Translations under genes and position numbers: made by a program | Assembly: GCA_002878315.1 (NCBI GenBank) | Contig: PNIW01000011.1 | Span: 1 to 64,000, forward strand | Direction of reading: 5' to 3' | Length of the DNA stretch: 64,000 nucleotides | DNA from: Mesoaciditoga sp. | Lineage (GTDB): Bacteria > Thermotogota > Thermotogae > Mesoaciditogales > Mesoaciditogaceae | Notes under the pieces: generated by a model | What the model was told of the DNA's origin: nothing | The model's input: only the letters and a program-made list of their open reading frames with translations | Databases searched by the model: none | Shown: one piece after another, positions 16,922-26,428 of the stretch | How positions within the stretch are numbered: position 1 is the stretch's first letter | Layout: every line of letters starts with the position of its first letter

Positions 16922-18138
16922 GGTTGTCTGAAATTTCGAGATTTCTCAATGGAGAACTCATAGGAGAAGACAGAGAAGTAAAAAATTTTAAATCTGATTC
17001 CCGCCAGTGCGGGGCAGACGATCTCTTTTTTGCGCTCAAAGGCCAAAACGCAGACGGCCATGATTTTGTCAAAGAGATTTACTCAAAAGGATCGACTGCC
17101 GTTGTAAGTAAGAGGATAGATTTTTCTCCCTATATTCTTGTCGAAGATGTAAAAAAGGGTATGATCGATTTTGCAAGATCAAAGATAAAGGGATCGCTAA
17201 AAATAGCGATAACGGGCTCAAATGGAAAGACAACGACCAAAGAATTTCTCTTTCACCTTCTTTCAAAACATGGGAGAGTGTTAAAAACAGAGGGAAATCT
17301 AAATACCGACGTCGGCATCTCGTTATCGATTTTGAACGGCATCTCAAATCCAGATTTCTGCGTTATGGAAATGGGCGCGCAAATGCCATTTGATATAGAA
17401 TATCTCTCTTCAACTTTTAATCCGGACATCTCTATAATAACCCTTGCCGGAAGTGCCCATTCTGCTTTCATAGACGTGGTAAAAGAAAAATCCTCGATCG
17501 CAAAACATACAAAGGATTTCGTCATCTACGATGGAGATCCACGGCTTGCCCTCGAAGGAAAGGGCGTCATTTACGATCAATTCGTGCGTCTGAAAGGATA
17601 TGACACTCTTAAAACGATAGTCGAGATAAACGGATCAAGATTGATCCTCGATGGCATTTGGGGAGATGGACAGATAAAAGACCTAAACATGGCCCTCACC
17701 TTGCTTTCACGAATAGGCCTAACTTTTAGCATCTCCGATCTTGAAAATTTAGAGATACCTTCCTCTCGAATGAAGGTAGAAAAAATAGGAGATTATCTGT
17801 TAGTCGATGACACTTACAACGCAAGTCCCGAGTCATTTGAAAATACGGCAAGAACATGCGCAAATCTTGGAAAAGTTGTGTGGATAATAGCACCGATGAA
17901 AGAACTTAAAGAAGATGAAAATTTAAAGAATAAGTTTCTTTCTTTATACGAAGAACTTAAGCCAAAGCATGTTTTCACATTTCAAAATGAGAATTTTTAT
18001 CCATTTGGAATTCCTTACAATTTGGATAAGTTTTTAAATATCTTGGAGAAAAATGATGTTATACTTGTTAAGGGTTCAAGGTTTTATCATATGGAAGATA
18101 TATTAAAGCAGATAAGGGAGGCATTGAAAGCATCTTGA
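16918..18138 (+). CDS. murF: UDP-MurNAc-tripeptide–D-Ala-D-Ala ligase MurF
   Basis: A 406-residue Mur ligase that adds D-Ala-D-Ala. Seen: SDSRQCGADDLFFALKGQNADGHDF in the N-terminal uridine-binding domain, the ATP loop ITGSNGKTTTKEF near residue 105, GNLNTDVGISLSIL, VMEMGAQMPFDIEYL, and DDTYNASPESFENTA in the C-terminal domain. It is about 40–50 residues shorter than typical MurF, with compaction mainly in the central and C-terminal parts. It starts with TTG, overlapping the murE stop as TTGA. The mraY start overlaps its own stop in the same way. Confidence 0.94.
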   Translation: MRLSEISRFLNGELIGEDREVKNFKSDSRQCGADDLFFALKGQNADGHDFVKEIYSKGSTAVVSKRIDFSPYILVEDVKKGMIDFARSKIKGSLKIAITGSNGKTTTKEFLFHLLSKHGRVLKTEGNLNTDVGISLSILNGISNPDFCVMEMGAQMPFDIEYLSSTFNPDISIITLAGSAHSAFIDVVKEKSSIAKHTKDFVIYDGDPRLALEGKGVIYDQFVRLKGYDTLKTIVEINGSRLILDGIWGDGQIKDLNMALTLLSRIGLTFSISDLENLEIPSSRMKVEKIGDYLLVDDTYNASPESFENTARTCANLGKVVWIIAPMKELKEDENLKNKFLSLYEELKPKHVFTFQNENFYPFGIPYNLDKFLNILEKNDVILVKGSRFYHMEDILKQIREALKAS

Positions 18139-19085
18139 GCCATGTTATCGAATTTGTGCTTTCTTTTATCCTTTCACTTTTAACGCTTTATCCTTTTTTG
18201 CTTTTCATGAGAAGAAGGAAGATAGGTCAGCACATAAGACCAGAAGGGCCGAATATGCACAATTACAAAGAGGGAACTCCAACGATGGCCGGTGCTGTAT
18301 TTATACCGGTTGCCGTTTTTGTAGCCCTTATCTTTGACAGCTCTTTGCCTTCTTTGATCCTTGCCATGTCGACGATGGGATTCTGGTTAATAGGACTTGC
18401 AGATGGACTCATCCAGACCTTTTTCAAAAGGGCAAAGGGATTAAGCGGAATCCAAAAACTCTCGCTTCAGATTTTCGTATCTTTAATTGCTTACGTCTTT
18501 GTCGAGATGATCAATCCTCATACGTACGTTTTAATTCCATTTACCTCTTTTGCTGTGAATTTTGGGTGGTTTTATCCGATCTTTACCGTAATCTTTGCGG
18601 CAGGCATGTCCAATGCCTCGAACCTTACCGATGGGCTCGACGGCCTTGCCGGAGGTATATTTTTGATATCTTCTCTTGGCCTTCTTGTTTTTTCGATGCT
18701 CAAAGGTTTACCCATTTCTATGACTTTGAGCATGATGGGAGCCGTCCTTGGATTTTTATTCTATAATGTAAAGCCTGCAAAGATCTTCATGGGAGATGTT
18801 GGTTCTCTTGCCCTCGGGGGTTATATAGGCATTATAGGTATGCTTTACGGTATAGAATTATGGATGATTCTTATCTTTCCAGTCTTTGTAATTGAAGCCT
18901 TAAGTGTTTTGATGCAGGTGACAAGTTACAAGATAAGAAAAAAACGCATCTTTAAAATGAGCCCGATTCACCACCATTTTGAACTGTCCGGTTATTCCGA
19001 ACTCGAGGTAACAACTGGATTTTGGATATCTCAGGCCATCTTCACGGCTGCCATTGTTGGAGGAATATTATGGATTTTGCTTTGA
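18135..19085 (+). CDS. mraY: Phospho-MurNAc-pentapeptide transferase MraY
   Basis: A 316-residue, roughly 10-TM enzyme that makes lipid I on undecaprenyl phosphate. Diagnostic stretches are HNYKEGTPTMAGAVF, ASNLTDGLDGLAGG with catalytic Asp residues, KIFMGDVGSLALGG, and the HHHFEL loop near the C-terminus. The start is TTG in a TTGA overlap with the murF stop; GGGAGG lies 12 bases upstream. It overlaps murD by 16 bases. Confidence 0.96.
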   Translation: MSHVIEFVLSFILSLLTLYPFLLFMRRRKIGQHIRPEGPNMHNYKEGTPTMAGAVFIPVAVFVALIFDSSLPSLILAMSTMGFWLIGLADGLIQTFFKRAKGLSGIQKLSLQIFVSLIAYVFVEMINPHTYVLIPFTSFAVNFGWFYPIFTVIFAAGMSNASNLTDGLDGLAGGIFLISSLGLLVFSMLKGLPISMTLSMMGAVLGFLFYNVKPAKIFMGDVGSLALGGYIGIIGMLYGIELWMILIFPVFVIEALSVLMQVTSYKIRKKRIFKMSPIHHHFELSGYSELEVTTGFWISQAIFTAAIVGGILWILL

Positions 19086-20332
19086 TTGGCTTTGGTGTAA
19101 GCAATAGATCGGTCCTTAATTTTTTGATGGAAAAAAAGATGGGAAATATCTTTGTTTCGGAAAAAAATTCACTCTCAGATGAAGATAAATCATTCTTCTT
19201 AAAACACGGGATAGATTTTGAAGAAAATGGAAATACAGAGCGTGTTTTAAAAAGCGATTTGATAATATACAGTCCTTCTGTAAGACCGGACGATCCTCTT
19301 ATTGAAATGGCAGTAAAGGAGAAACGCGCTATCGGAGAGATAGAATTCGCATGGAGGTACATTCTAAAGAATTCTAAGGTAGTCGCGATAACAGGATCAA
19401 ACGGAAAAACCACGACAGTCTCCCTTACAGATCACATTTTAAAAATTTCAAATATTCCGCATTTTACAGGCGGAAATATAGGAAGGGCGGCAAGCGATAG
19501 AAGAGACGAGCCAATCTCATTGTTGGAGATAAGCAGTTTCCAGTTGATGGGTACCGATACATTCGTACCAGATATCGGAGCCGTGTTGAATATCTCTCCG
19601 AATCATCTCGACTGGCACAAAAGTTTTGAAGAGTACGTAGACTCGAAGATGAAACTCGCCATGTCAAAAACATTCGTCTACAACGCAGATAGCATGATTC
19701 CGAATGTTAATGGAATGAGAATATCGAGAATTTCTGGGGATATAGTTATAGATGATAATGGATTCAAAATAGGCAAAACCTATTTTTCTCTCGACAAGAC
19801 TAAATTGAGAGGAATTCATAACGTTTACAACGCGGCCTTTGCCACTTTTATTGCTGAATTACTTGGCTCTTCCGAGGATCAGATCATGAAAGGACTTGAA
19901 ACCTTTATCCCGCTCGAGCACAGACAGGAGGTTTTCGCAAAGATAGACGGTGTTACGTACGTGAATGATTCAAAATCGACAACTTCCGAATCGACGCTAA
20001 AAGCACTTGAGAATTTTAAAAATCCTATAGTCATAATATGTGGCAGGCCAAAGGAAAAAGATTACTCAAACCTTGCAAAGGGACTAAAGGAAAGATCAAA
20101 ATCCGTCATACTTATGGGGGAAATGATTCCAGTAATTGAGCCCCTTCTTAATGGAACGCGCTATTTCAAAGTCAGTTCGATGGAAGAGGCGGTAACAATG
20201 GCAAAGAAAATAGCTGAAGATGGTGACTTTGTGCTTTTGAGTCCGGCGGCAACATCTTTTGATATGTTTAAAAATTACGAAGAGCGCGGAAGGGAATTCA
20301 AAAGGATCGTCTATGGAAAAGTCAACGAGTAG
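19070..20332 (+). CDS. murD: UDP-MurNAc-L-alanine–D-glutamate ligase MurD
   Basis: A 420-residue Mur ligase adding D-Glu. The N-terminal Rossmann part is ALIGFGVSNRSVL, the ATP loop ITGSNGKTTTVSL lies near residue 105, NISPNHLDWHKSFEEYVDSK near 180, HRQEVFAKIDGVTYVNDSKSTTSES near 290, and LSPAATSFDMFKNYEERGREF at the end. The tracked ORF starts inside mraY in another context; the ATG at 19070 has GGAGGA 6 bases upstream and fits the family N-terminus. Its 3' end overlaps ftsW by 20 bases. Confidence 0.96.
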   Translation: MDFALIGFGVSNRSVLNFLMEKKMGNIFVSEKNSLSDEDKSFFLKHGIDFEENGNTERVLKSDLIIYSPSVRPDDPLIEMAVKEKRAIGEIEFAWRYILKNSKVVAITGSNGKTTTVSLTDHILKISNIPHFTGGNIGRAASDRRDEPISLLEISSFQLMGTDTFVPDIGAVLNISPNHLDWHKSFEEYVDSKMKLAMSKTFVYNADSMIPNVNGMRISRISGDIVIDDNGFKIGKTYFSLDKTKLRGIHNVYNAAFATFIAELLGSSEDQIMKGLETFIPLEHRQEVFAKIDGVTYVNDSKSTTSESTLKALENFKNPIVIICGRPKEKDYSNLAKGLKERSKSVILMGEMIPVIEPLLNGTRYFKVSSMEEAVTMAKKIAEDGDFVLLSPAATSFDMFKNYEERGREFKRIVYGKVNE

Positions 20333-21398
20333 AATACTTATATTGCTTTCGATAATTTCTGCGATAGGACTTATCACACTCTACAGTGCAAGTTACATAA
20401 TGACGTATAGGTATCCATACCCTCCACCGGACTATTATCTTATTCATCAGATAGTCGCTATGGTTGTGGGTGTGGCGTTCATGATCTTTTTCAGCCTTTT
20501 TGATTACAGAAAGCATGAATCGTACACCGGAATTTATTACATACTGACAATTGTGGCGCTTATTGCCGTTTTTTTCTCAAGCCGTGTTGCCGGATCGCAC
20601 AGATGGATCTCGATAGGATCTTATTCCATTCAAAGTTCCGAGTTTGCAAAGATCTTTCTGCTTGTGTACCTTGCCGCTTACGTGAATAGAAAGAATGGAG
20701 AGATAGGTACCTTCAAAGAAGGAATAGTAGATCCTATAATCAGGCTTTTTCCCATTTATTTGCTTGTATTTTTTGAGCCCGACTTAGGGACTACGATACT
20801 GCTCTTTCTTATAACCCTTGTAGTTCTTTACATTGCAGGGGCAAAATTGCTCCATGTGCTCGGCGTAATCGGTCTTGGAGTGTTAGGCATTCTTGGAGCC
20901 TACGCAACAGGGCTTTTGCACGCATATCAAGCGGAAAGGCTAACATCATTTTTCACGTACCTTATAACCGGTAGTTCTAATTATCAGGCAAATATGGCCC
21001 TATCGGCGATAAACAGTGGTGGACTGTTTGGAAGTGGGCCGGGCGGATCTATCTACAAATTCTTCTTGCCAGTCCAGTTTAGCGATTTCATCTTCGCCGT
21101 CTTTGGAGAGGAATTTGGACTGATCGGAATAATTTTAATAATGATTCTCTACTACATGCTGATAAGAGAGATAGTCCATATCTCTTTGAGGGTCAACGAT
21201 ATATTCGCAAAGGTTTACATAACAGGATATGCATTCCTGATCGGCATACAGGTATTGTTCAATGCAGGCGTCTCTCTTGGTATTCTTCCCGTCACAGGTG
21301 TAACATTGCCATTCTTCAGTTATGGAGGAAGTTCTATAATAGCGTTGCTTGCGGGATTGGGGATCGTGATAAACATTGCCTACTCGAACAGAGATTAA
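20313..21398 (+). CDS. ftsW: FtsW (SEDS-family peptidoglycan polymerase of the divisome)
   Basis: A 361-residue SEDS membrane protein with about 10 TM helices. Seen: SSRVAGSHRWISIGSYSIQSSEFAKI, FFEPDLGTTI, GLFGSGPGGSIYKFFLPVQFSDFIFAVFGEEFG and TGVTLPFFSYGGSS. Its position between murD and murG identifies it as FtsW rather than RodA. It polymerises glycan strands with a partner class B PBP, not encoded here. The ATG at 20313 follows AAAGGA and lies within the end of murD; the longer tracked ORF would sit entirely inside murD coding sequence. Confidence 0.93.
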   Translation: MEKSTSRILILLSIISAIGLITLYSASYIMTYRYPYPPPDYYLIHQIVAMVVGVAFMIFFSLFDYRKHESYTGIYYILTIVALIAVFFSSRVAGSHRWISIGSYSIQSSEFAKIFLLVYLAAYVNRKNGEIGTFKEGIVDPIIRLFPIYLLVFFEPDLGTTILLFLITLVVLYIAGAKLLHVLGVIGLGVLGILGAYATGLLHAYQAERLTSFFTYLITGSSNYQANMALSAINSGGLFGSGPGGSIYKFFLPVQFSDFIFAVFGEEFGLIGIILIMILYYMLIREIVHISLRVNDIFAKVYITGYAFLIGIQVLFNAGVSLGILPVTGVTLPFFSYGGSSIIALLAGLGIVINIAYSNRD

Positions 21399-22410
21399 AG
21401 GGATCTTTGCCGCCGGAGTTACAGGAGGTCACATATATCCGGCCGTGGCCGTGGCCGATGAACTTTCAAAGATCGTAAACCTAAAGGCACTCTTTATTGG
21501 AACGGGACGCGGGGCGGAATCCAGGATATTCAAAAATTTTAAATACGAGTACATCCAGATTCCAGCCATTGGTAGCGATGCATCGAGAATAAAATATATT
21601 TACAAAAACACAATGGCTATTCTGAAGATATCAAGATTGATAAATAAATTCTCTCCGGATTTTCTTTTTACGACTGGCGGATACATAGGAGGAATAACCG
21701 GATATGTAGCGCACAAGAAAGGCATTCCAATTTTTCTTCATGAATCAAATGTCCAGCCGGGCATATCGACCAAAAAACTCTCTGCCTACTCGGTAATATC
21801 TTTTTGTGCCTTTGAGGAGACGACAAAGTTTCTGCAGAATGCTTTCTTTTCTGGAATGCCTGTAAGGCAGGGATTTGAATCAGAAAGGGATCCGGAATTT
21901 TCAAGAAAATATCCGTCTATGAAGGTTCTTGCATTCGGAGGGAGCGAAGGATCAAACGTTATCGACACAATAGTAGACAATCTCTCCAAAAAAATGAAAG
22001 AAATAACATTTTTTCACATAGGACCTTCGAAGATTGAAAATGAAAATGTAATAAATTTCGATTATTACGAGGATATTCCGTATTTGATGAGAAATTGCGA
22101 TGTGATAATATCACGTGCCGGAGCGAGTACAATGGCAGAAATAATTCAGAGTGCCAGACCCGCGATTTTAGTGCCATGGAAGGGATCTCTCAACGGCCAT
22201 CAAGAACTGAACGCGAGATACCTCGAAAAAATGGGAGGAGTTTTTGTAATCGATGAAGAAAACATCGATTACGATCAAATAATTTCTGTAATTCAAAAAC
22301 TCTCGCAAAAAGATTTTTACAAAATTGTGTCGGACAATCTCAAAAAATTACGCCCTGTCTCTAATCCTTCTGTAACCATAGCAAGGATGATTATCGAAAA
22401 AGTATCCTGA
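21376..22410 (+). CDS. murG: UDP-GlcNAc:lipid I N-acetylglucosaminyltransferase MurG
   Basis: A 344-residue GT-B glycosyltransferase making lipid II at the inner face of the membrane. The glycine-rich loop is AAGVTGGHIYPAVAVADEL, then FTTGGYIGGI, IPIFLHESNVQPG, AFGGSEGSNVID and VIISRAGASTMAEI with PWKGSLNGHQELNARYL. The tracked TTG start overlaps ftsW by 23 bases. An internal ATT at 21394 would also preserve the first loop, so the N-terminus is uncertain by about six residues. It is the last gene before the terminator; murC, murB, ddl and fts genes do not follow. Confidence 0.95.
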   Translation: MPTRTEIKGIFAAGVTGGHIYPAVAVADELSKIVNLKALFIGTGRGAESRIFKNFKYEYIQIPAIGSDASRIKYIYKNTMAILKISRLINKFSPDFLFTTGGYIGGITGYVAHKKGIPIFLHESNVQPGISTKKLSAYSVISFCAFEETTKFLQNAFFSGMPVRQGFESERDPEFSRKYPSMKVLAFGGSEGSNVIDTIVDNLSKKMKEITFFHIGPSKIENENVINFDYYEDIPYLMRNCDVIISRAGASTMAEIIQSARPAILVPWKGSLNGHQELNARYLEKMGGVFVIDEENIDYDQIISVIQKLSQKDFYKIVSDNLKKLRPVSNPSVTIARMIIEKVS

Positions 22411-22413
22411 TCT

Positions 22414-22439
22414 AAAAAGGCCCCGATTGGGGCCTTTTT
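22414..22439. terminator. Bidirectional rho-independent terminator between murG and the chemoreceptor gene
   Basis: AAAAAGGCCCC-gatt-GGGGCCTTTTT: a 6-bp G+C stem continued by A/T pairs, with a U-run on both strands. It lies 3 bases after the murG stop and 11 bases beyond the end of the convergent chemoreceptor gene, so it serves both. Confidence 0.93.
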
Positions 22440-22450
22440 GATTTATACCT

Positions 22451-24415
22451 TCATATTTTGAACTTCTTTAAAGTCTCCTCTAATTCATTTGAAAGACTTA
22501 TGAGATCTTCAACGAGTTTGAGATTTTCCCTTGATTCAGAAGATGTGGCGGAGATTTTCTTGGTTATGCCTTCCATCTTGGATGCTATATTCGAAACGGC
22601 CTTTGTCGCCATATCCATAGCGCTGGCCATCTCCTCGGCACTGGCGCTTTCTTCTTGGGAAGCGGCAGCAACAGACTCTATTTTTTCTGTGATTCCTTTT
22701 ACCTGATTGAGTATTTTGGAAAGTTCCGCTGAAACCTCATCTATACCTTTGGAGGTTCTTTCCACAGACTCAAGAGTCTTGTTAGTCTCATCTGAAACGC
22801 GGGAAGATTTTGCCATGATCTCTTCAAGAATCTGAGAAATTCTCTGTGTGGAACTCTTTGAACTTTCGGCGAGTTTCCTAATTTCGTCTGCCACTACGGC
22901 AAAGCCCTTGCCGGCATCTCCTGCCCTTGCGGCCTCTATTGCGGCATTCAAAGCAAGAAGATTGGTCTGTTCGGCTATTTTGTTTATCTCGTTGACGATC
23001 TGACCTATATTTCCACTCATCTCTGCAAGAGACTTGACGCTTTCGGCACTTTCCTGGCTGACGTTGACGATCTCTGTGAAATCCTTTTTCATATTTTCTA
23101 TGGCTCTGCTACCACTTTCGGCTCCCGAAGAGATCTGTTGGGATTGTTCGGCTATCTCCTGAATCGCCTTTGCCGTATTCTGGGCCGCAGATGAAACTTC
23201 TTCAACAGAGGCAGAGGTCTCCTCGACAGAGGCAGAAAGATTTTGGGTATCTGAATTCATATCTTTGACAGTTTCAGAAAGACTTTCAAGGGTAGATGAG
23301 ATATTTTCGGCCGAAGATGAGAGTTTCCCGGATCCGCTGGAGACCCGGCCCGAGGCTTCTTCTATTTTCTTTAAAGTATCTTTAAGAAGTTTGAATACCT
23401 TATTCAACTCATTCTGGATCTGGGCTATCTCATCCTTGCCTTTAACATCGAAACTGGCAGAAAGATCCCCATTTGATACTTTCTGAATGACAGGAATTAG
23501 ATCTTTCACAGGCTTTGTAAAGGCATACTTTGAAATGAGAATTCCCGCAAGGAAAGCGAGTACTATTATAATCAATCCAATCACAATTAGAGTTATCATC
23601 TCTGCAACTACGGTACCTGTCATCTCAACCAGAGGCATCATGAGGATAATCTTACCGACATGTGTTGTAAATAAATAGGCGGCTTTCTGGGTACCATCTT
23701 CTTCGAAGTTAAGATTTCCATTTTTGATGGAATTGATCTTTGACCACCATGATTGATTTGTGATATTCATCCCCACATCTTGAGGCTGAGAGGCGAAGTT
23801 TATGATCCCTTTATTCTCAACCCATATCTCAACATTTTTGCCATTGTATTTGTAATTGGATATGTAACTTTCCAACTGGGCAGGTTTGAGATAAAATCCC
23901 ACGACACCTGTAATGTTTCCGTCCTCACCGATTATAGCCTTTGTCATAAGTATCTGTGTCTTGTGTGAACTGGAATCAGTGACAAGATTAGTGTAGATTC
24001 CTGTCGAGTTAAGCGTTAGATTGTACCAGTCTCCGGTCGTTATCTGAACGTTTGATGGAGACGTATAAACCTTTCCGTTCTTTAAGATCACGAATATGCT
24101 ATTTATTTCAGGATATGCATTTCTAAAAGAATCGAAGGTCTTTAGCATCCATACATCTTCCTGATTTTTATCTGTGTAAACTCCTTTTACATTGGGATCA
24201 TTTGAAAGATAATTCAAAACGTTTGAATAATCTGAAAAGTAAAGATTCACGTAATCGGATAAATTCTTTGTCGAGGTGGAAATTCCATTTCTTATTTCTT
24301 TGCTTACATTGCCATACATTGAAAATGCCGAATAAATGATAAGAATCGCAACCGGTATAACGGTCACAAGAACGACAAAGACCATGAATTTTGAAGTGAA
24401 TTTAAAGTTTTTCAT
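22451..24415 (-). CDS. Methyl-accepting chemotaxis protein (dCache sensor)
   Basis: A 654-residue transmembrane chemoreceptor. TM1 lies near residues 7–30. An extracellular double-Cache-like sensor follows (about 35–270; [40 protein letters not shown]). TM2 is near 275–300, then a HAMP segment, and a long coiled-coil signalling domain with the hairpin tip [42 protein letters not shown]. It reports small organic ligands to CheA/CheW, which are not in this window. AAGGAGG six bases before the ATG at 24415 decides the start. It is preceded by a leader of nearly 200 bases with unusual structure. Confidence 0.95.
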   Translation of the reverse strand: MKNFKFTSKFMVFVVLVTVIPVAILIIYSAFSMYGNVSKEIRNGISTSTKNLSDYVNLYFSDYSNVLNYLSNDPNVKGVYTDKNQEDVWMLKTFDSFRNAYPEINSIFVILKNGKVYTSPSNVQITTGDWYNLTLNSTGIYTNLVTDSSSHKTQILMTKAIIGEDGNITGVVGFYLKPAQLESYISNYKYNGKNVEIWVENKGIINFASQPQDVGMNITNQSWWSKINSIKNGNLNFEEDGTQKAAYLFTTHVGKIILMMPLVEMTGTVVAEMITLIVIGLIIIVLAFLAGILISKYAFTKPVKDLIPVIQKVSNGDLSASFDVKGKDEIAQIQNELNKVFKLLKDTLKKIEEASGRVSSGSGKLSSSAENISSTLESLSETVKDMNSDTQNLSASVEETSASVEEVSSAAQNTAKAIQEIAEQSQQISSGAESGSRAIENMKKDFTEIVNVSQESAESVKSLAEMSGNIGQIVNEINKIAEQTNLLALNAAIEAARAGDAGKGFAVVADEIRKLAESSKSSTQRISQILEEIMAKSSRVSDETNKTLESVERTSKGIDEVSAELSKILNQVKGITEKIESVAAASQEESASAEEMASAMDMATKAVSNIASKMEGITKKISATSSESRENLKLVEDLISLSNELEETLKKFKI

Positions 24416-24443
24416 TTCTATCCTCCTTATGTGCAGATTTAAC

Positions 24444-24550
24444 TTAAACAAAATTCAAACTCCGAACCGTTGCTCCGGAAGATGTCCCACTCGCTGTCTG
24501 GCCCTCGCAGCGAAGCGAGAACCATCTTGGAGGCATACTGCCCTCCTCCT
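24444..24550 (-). other. GC-rich structured leader element upstream of the chemoreceptor gene
   Basis: The 193-base gap 24416–24608 contains a block visibly richer in G+C than its surroundings. Helices seen: CTCC-gg-AAGATG (24473–24484) with CATCTTGGAG (24523–24532), 10 bp with a 2-base bulge, enclosing CTCGC (24504–24508)/GCGAG (24515–24519). On the minus strand a reading frame of 30 codons (ATG at 24536, stop at 24444) starts 8 bases after AGGAGG and opens MPPRWFSLRCEG. It does not match a riboswitch consensus I know. It could be a regulatory leader, a small ORF, or a dispersed palindromic repeat. Confidence 0.5.
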
Positions 24551-24608
24551 AATAAATATTTGGCTTTTAAAGTGAGTTCGGTATATATTCAAATTTTATC
24601 ATAATTAT

Positions 24609-25214
24609 CTACAATTCGATCAATCTCCCTTCTTCGATTATCCATTCACCGACGTCTTTGTGATCAAAATTCACAGATAAATTTTCGGGAACAAAAGCCT
24701 TTATCGCTACAAATTCCTTAAAATCAGGAGGAGAGATAATGTATCCGTGCTTTTGTATGAAATACCTTATTCTGTCAAAGTCCTTGTAGGCACATTTTAT
24801 CTCTACAATTTTACCTATCAAAAACCGTTTTTTCACCGCAGATTCAAGGACCTTTTTTGCCATGTGATTGTAAGCGTCTATTAATCCCCTTATTCCTAAT
24901 TTTTTACCGCCAAAATATCTCGAAACGATAACTGCCACATTTTCAACATCCGATGATCTTATCGCATCCATTATAGGCCTGCCGGCGCTGTTTGCAGGCT
25001 CACCGGCATCGGAATAAAACTGCAAATTTCCTATCTTGTATGCCCAACAATTGTGGGTAGCGTCTTTAAACTCCTGAGAAACTTTAAAAATGACATTTTT
25101 AGCCATCTCTTCATTCTCTATGTAAGATGCTGTCGAGATAAAAAGGGACCTATCGATCTTTTCTTCTATCCTATTTTCTGCAATGGAAATGAAATACTCA
25201 AAACCATCCTTCAT
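24609..25214 (-). CDS. YigZ/IMPACT-family protein (UPF0029)
   Basis: A 201-residue member of the IMPACT/YigZ family. The N-terminal domain carries SLFISTASYIENEEMA and HNCWAYKIG, then the hallmark FYSDAGEPANSAGRPIM and VIVSRYFGGKKLGIRGLIDAY; residues from about 130 on are the small C-terminal ferredoxin-like domain. Eukaryotic IMPACT affects GCN2 signalling; the bacterial role is unclear, with nucleic-acid or ribosome-linked functions proposed. It overlaps tmcAL by 4 bases (ATGA) and is the last gene of the long minus-strand run before the chemoreceptor leader. Confidence 0.92.
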   Translation of the reverse strand: MKDGFEYFISIAENRIEEKIDRSLFISTASYIENEEMAKNVIFKVSQEFKDATHNCWAYKIGNLQFYSDAGEPANSAGRPIMDAIRSSDVENVAVIVSRYFGGKKLGIRGLIDAYNHMAKKVLESAVKKRFLIGKIVEIKCAYKDFDRIRYFIQKHGYIISPPDFKEFVAIKAFVPENLSVNFDHKDVGEWIIEEGRLIEL

Positions 25215-26428
25215 ATCACAACTGGTTTTCTGAAATCATCTTCACAATTTTGCGATTTAAAGTAAAGCCTGTAAAAATTGGAGACTTTAAGATCGTATTT
25301 CATCTGATCTTGAGCGAGGGCTACATCTATTCCTTTAGATTTAAGCGCGTTTTTAAATCCAGACATATTTGAAATCACCGGAATCGATGATCTGTCAGAT
25401 ATGGCCCGTAATACCTCCCTTGATCCATGTCTGAATCCCAAAAGCCTCAGATATTGCGGTCCGTGATCGTTAGATCTGAGGACCAATTCTCTATCAACAT
25501 CGAAGATCGCGTATATCATCCTTCTTTTTATCCTCGTAAAGGTAAATCTCTTTGTCTTGACAGATTCGAGAAATTCTTTTAGATTTGCACTTTTACATGC
25601 CGAAATGAAAAATCTTTCGGCAATTCCTTCGTTAAACCCATAGATTCCTTCAAGACCCTCTCTCTCGAGAATCAAAACCTTCTTTCTTAAAAAATCAAAA
25701 AGGTCTTCCGGAAAAACAGGACCGCGTCCTTCTTCAAATTCACGCCTGAGTATTTCGAAGGAAAAATCGGGAAGGCCGCGAATTCCCGATCCCTGAAATA
25801 TCGCTTTTCTTATGGCAGTAGCGCTTGGAATTTCTGACATTCTCTCATCGTTGTAATCAGAACCTATTCTCTTTATCGTGTGAGGCTTTATACGCGATCT
25901 AAGTTTTTGGAGGGCAACAATGTACTCTATTCCGAGTATATTGTTGGAATATCTCATGTTATCAGATTTTTCTTCCAGCATACCCGATATCGCAAATCTT
26001 CTAGCATTTGGAAAGGATAGCCCCTTTTTTAAATGTTCTTTCAATCTTTTCTTGAACTCTTCAGGCTCTTCGACTATCACAGAGGCAATCTCGGAAATAC
26101 TCTCAATGTCATTGCTTTCAGATCCGAAGACGAGATCGTCTACGACATTCATCGAGTTAAGCAGTCCGACTGCTCCCGTTGCAAAACCACTTGCATCCTG
26201 AAAGGCATAAATGGAAGGAATTTCAAAGATAGCGTCTACACCCGCACGCAAAGCCATCTCGGCCCGGGCGAATTTATCGATGATGGCAGGCTCTCCCCTT
26301 TGGACAAAATTCCCGCTCATAACGGCCACGACAAAATCCGGTTTTACAAGGCTTATGGCATTTTTCAAATGGTAAAGATGGCCATTGTGAAATGGATTGT
26401 ATTCAACGATTATTCCAAGTACTTTCAT
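25211..26428 (-). CDS. tmcAL: tRNA(Met) cytidine acetate ligase TmcAL (YlbM family)
   Basis: A 405-residue nucleotidyltransferase-fold enzyme. The N-terminus GIIVEYNPFHNGHLYHL carries the HxGH-type ATP motif, followed by VVAVMSGNFVQRGEPAIIDKFARAEMAL, which is diagnostic. The enzyme activates acetate with ATP to form N4-acetylcytidine at C34 of elongator tRNA(Met). The length fits the family. It is coupled to yigZ and to the upstream membrane-protein gene by 4-base overlaps. Confidence 0.94.
   Translation of the reverse strand: MKVLGIIVEYNPFHNGHLYHLKNAISLVKPDFVVAVMSGNFVQRGEPAIIDKFARAEMALRAGVDAIFEIPSIYAFQDASGFATGAVGLLNSMNVVDDLVFGSESNDIESISEIASVIVEEPEEFKKRLKEHLKKGLSFPNARRFAISGMLEEKSDNMRYSNNILGIEYIVALQKLRSRIKPHTIKRIGSDYNDERMSEIPSATAIRKAIFQGSGIRGLPDFSFEILRREFEEGRGPVFPEDLFDFLRKKVLILEREGLEGIYGFNEGIAERFFISACKSANLKEFLESVKTKRFTFTRIKRRMIYAIFDVDRELVLRSNDHGPQYLRLLGFRHGSREVLRAISDRSSIPVISNMSGFKNALKSKGIDVALAQDQMKYDLKVSNFYRLYFKSQNCEDDFRKPVVI

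Noticed and set aside
24444-24550. Cyclic-di-GMP (GEMM-I) riboswitch before the chemoreceptor
   Set aside because: Such riboswitches often precede chemotaxis genes, but the required GCAAA core and tetraloop/receptor pattern are not present.
24336-24575. 79-residue plus-strand ORF opposite the chemoreceptor start and leader
   Set aside because: It is antisense to the chemoreceptor and its leader, has no ribosome-binding site, and its Arg/Cys-rich tail reflects the GC-rich palindrome.
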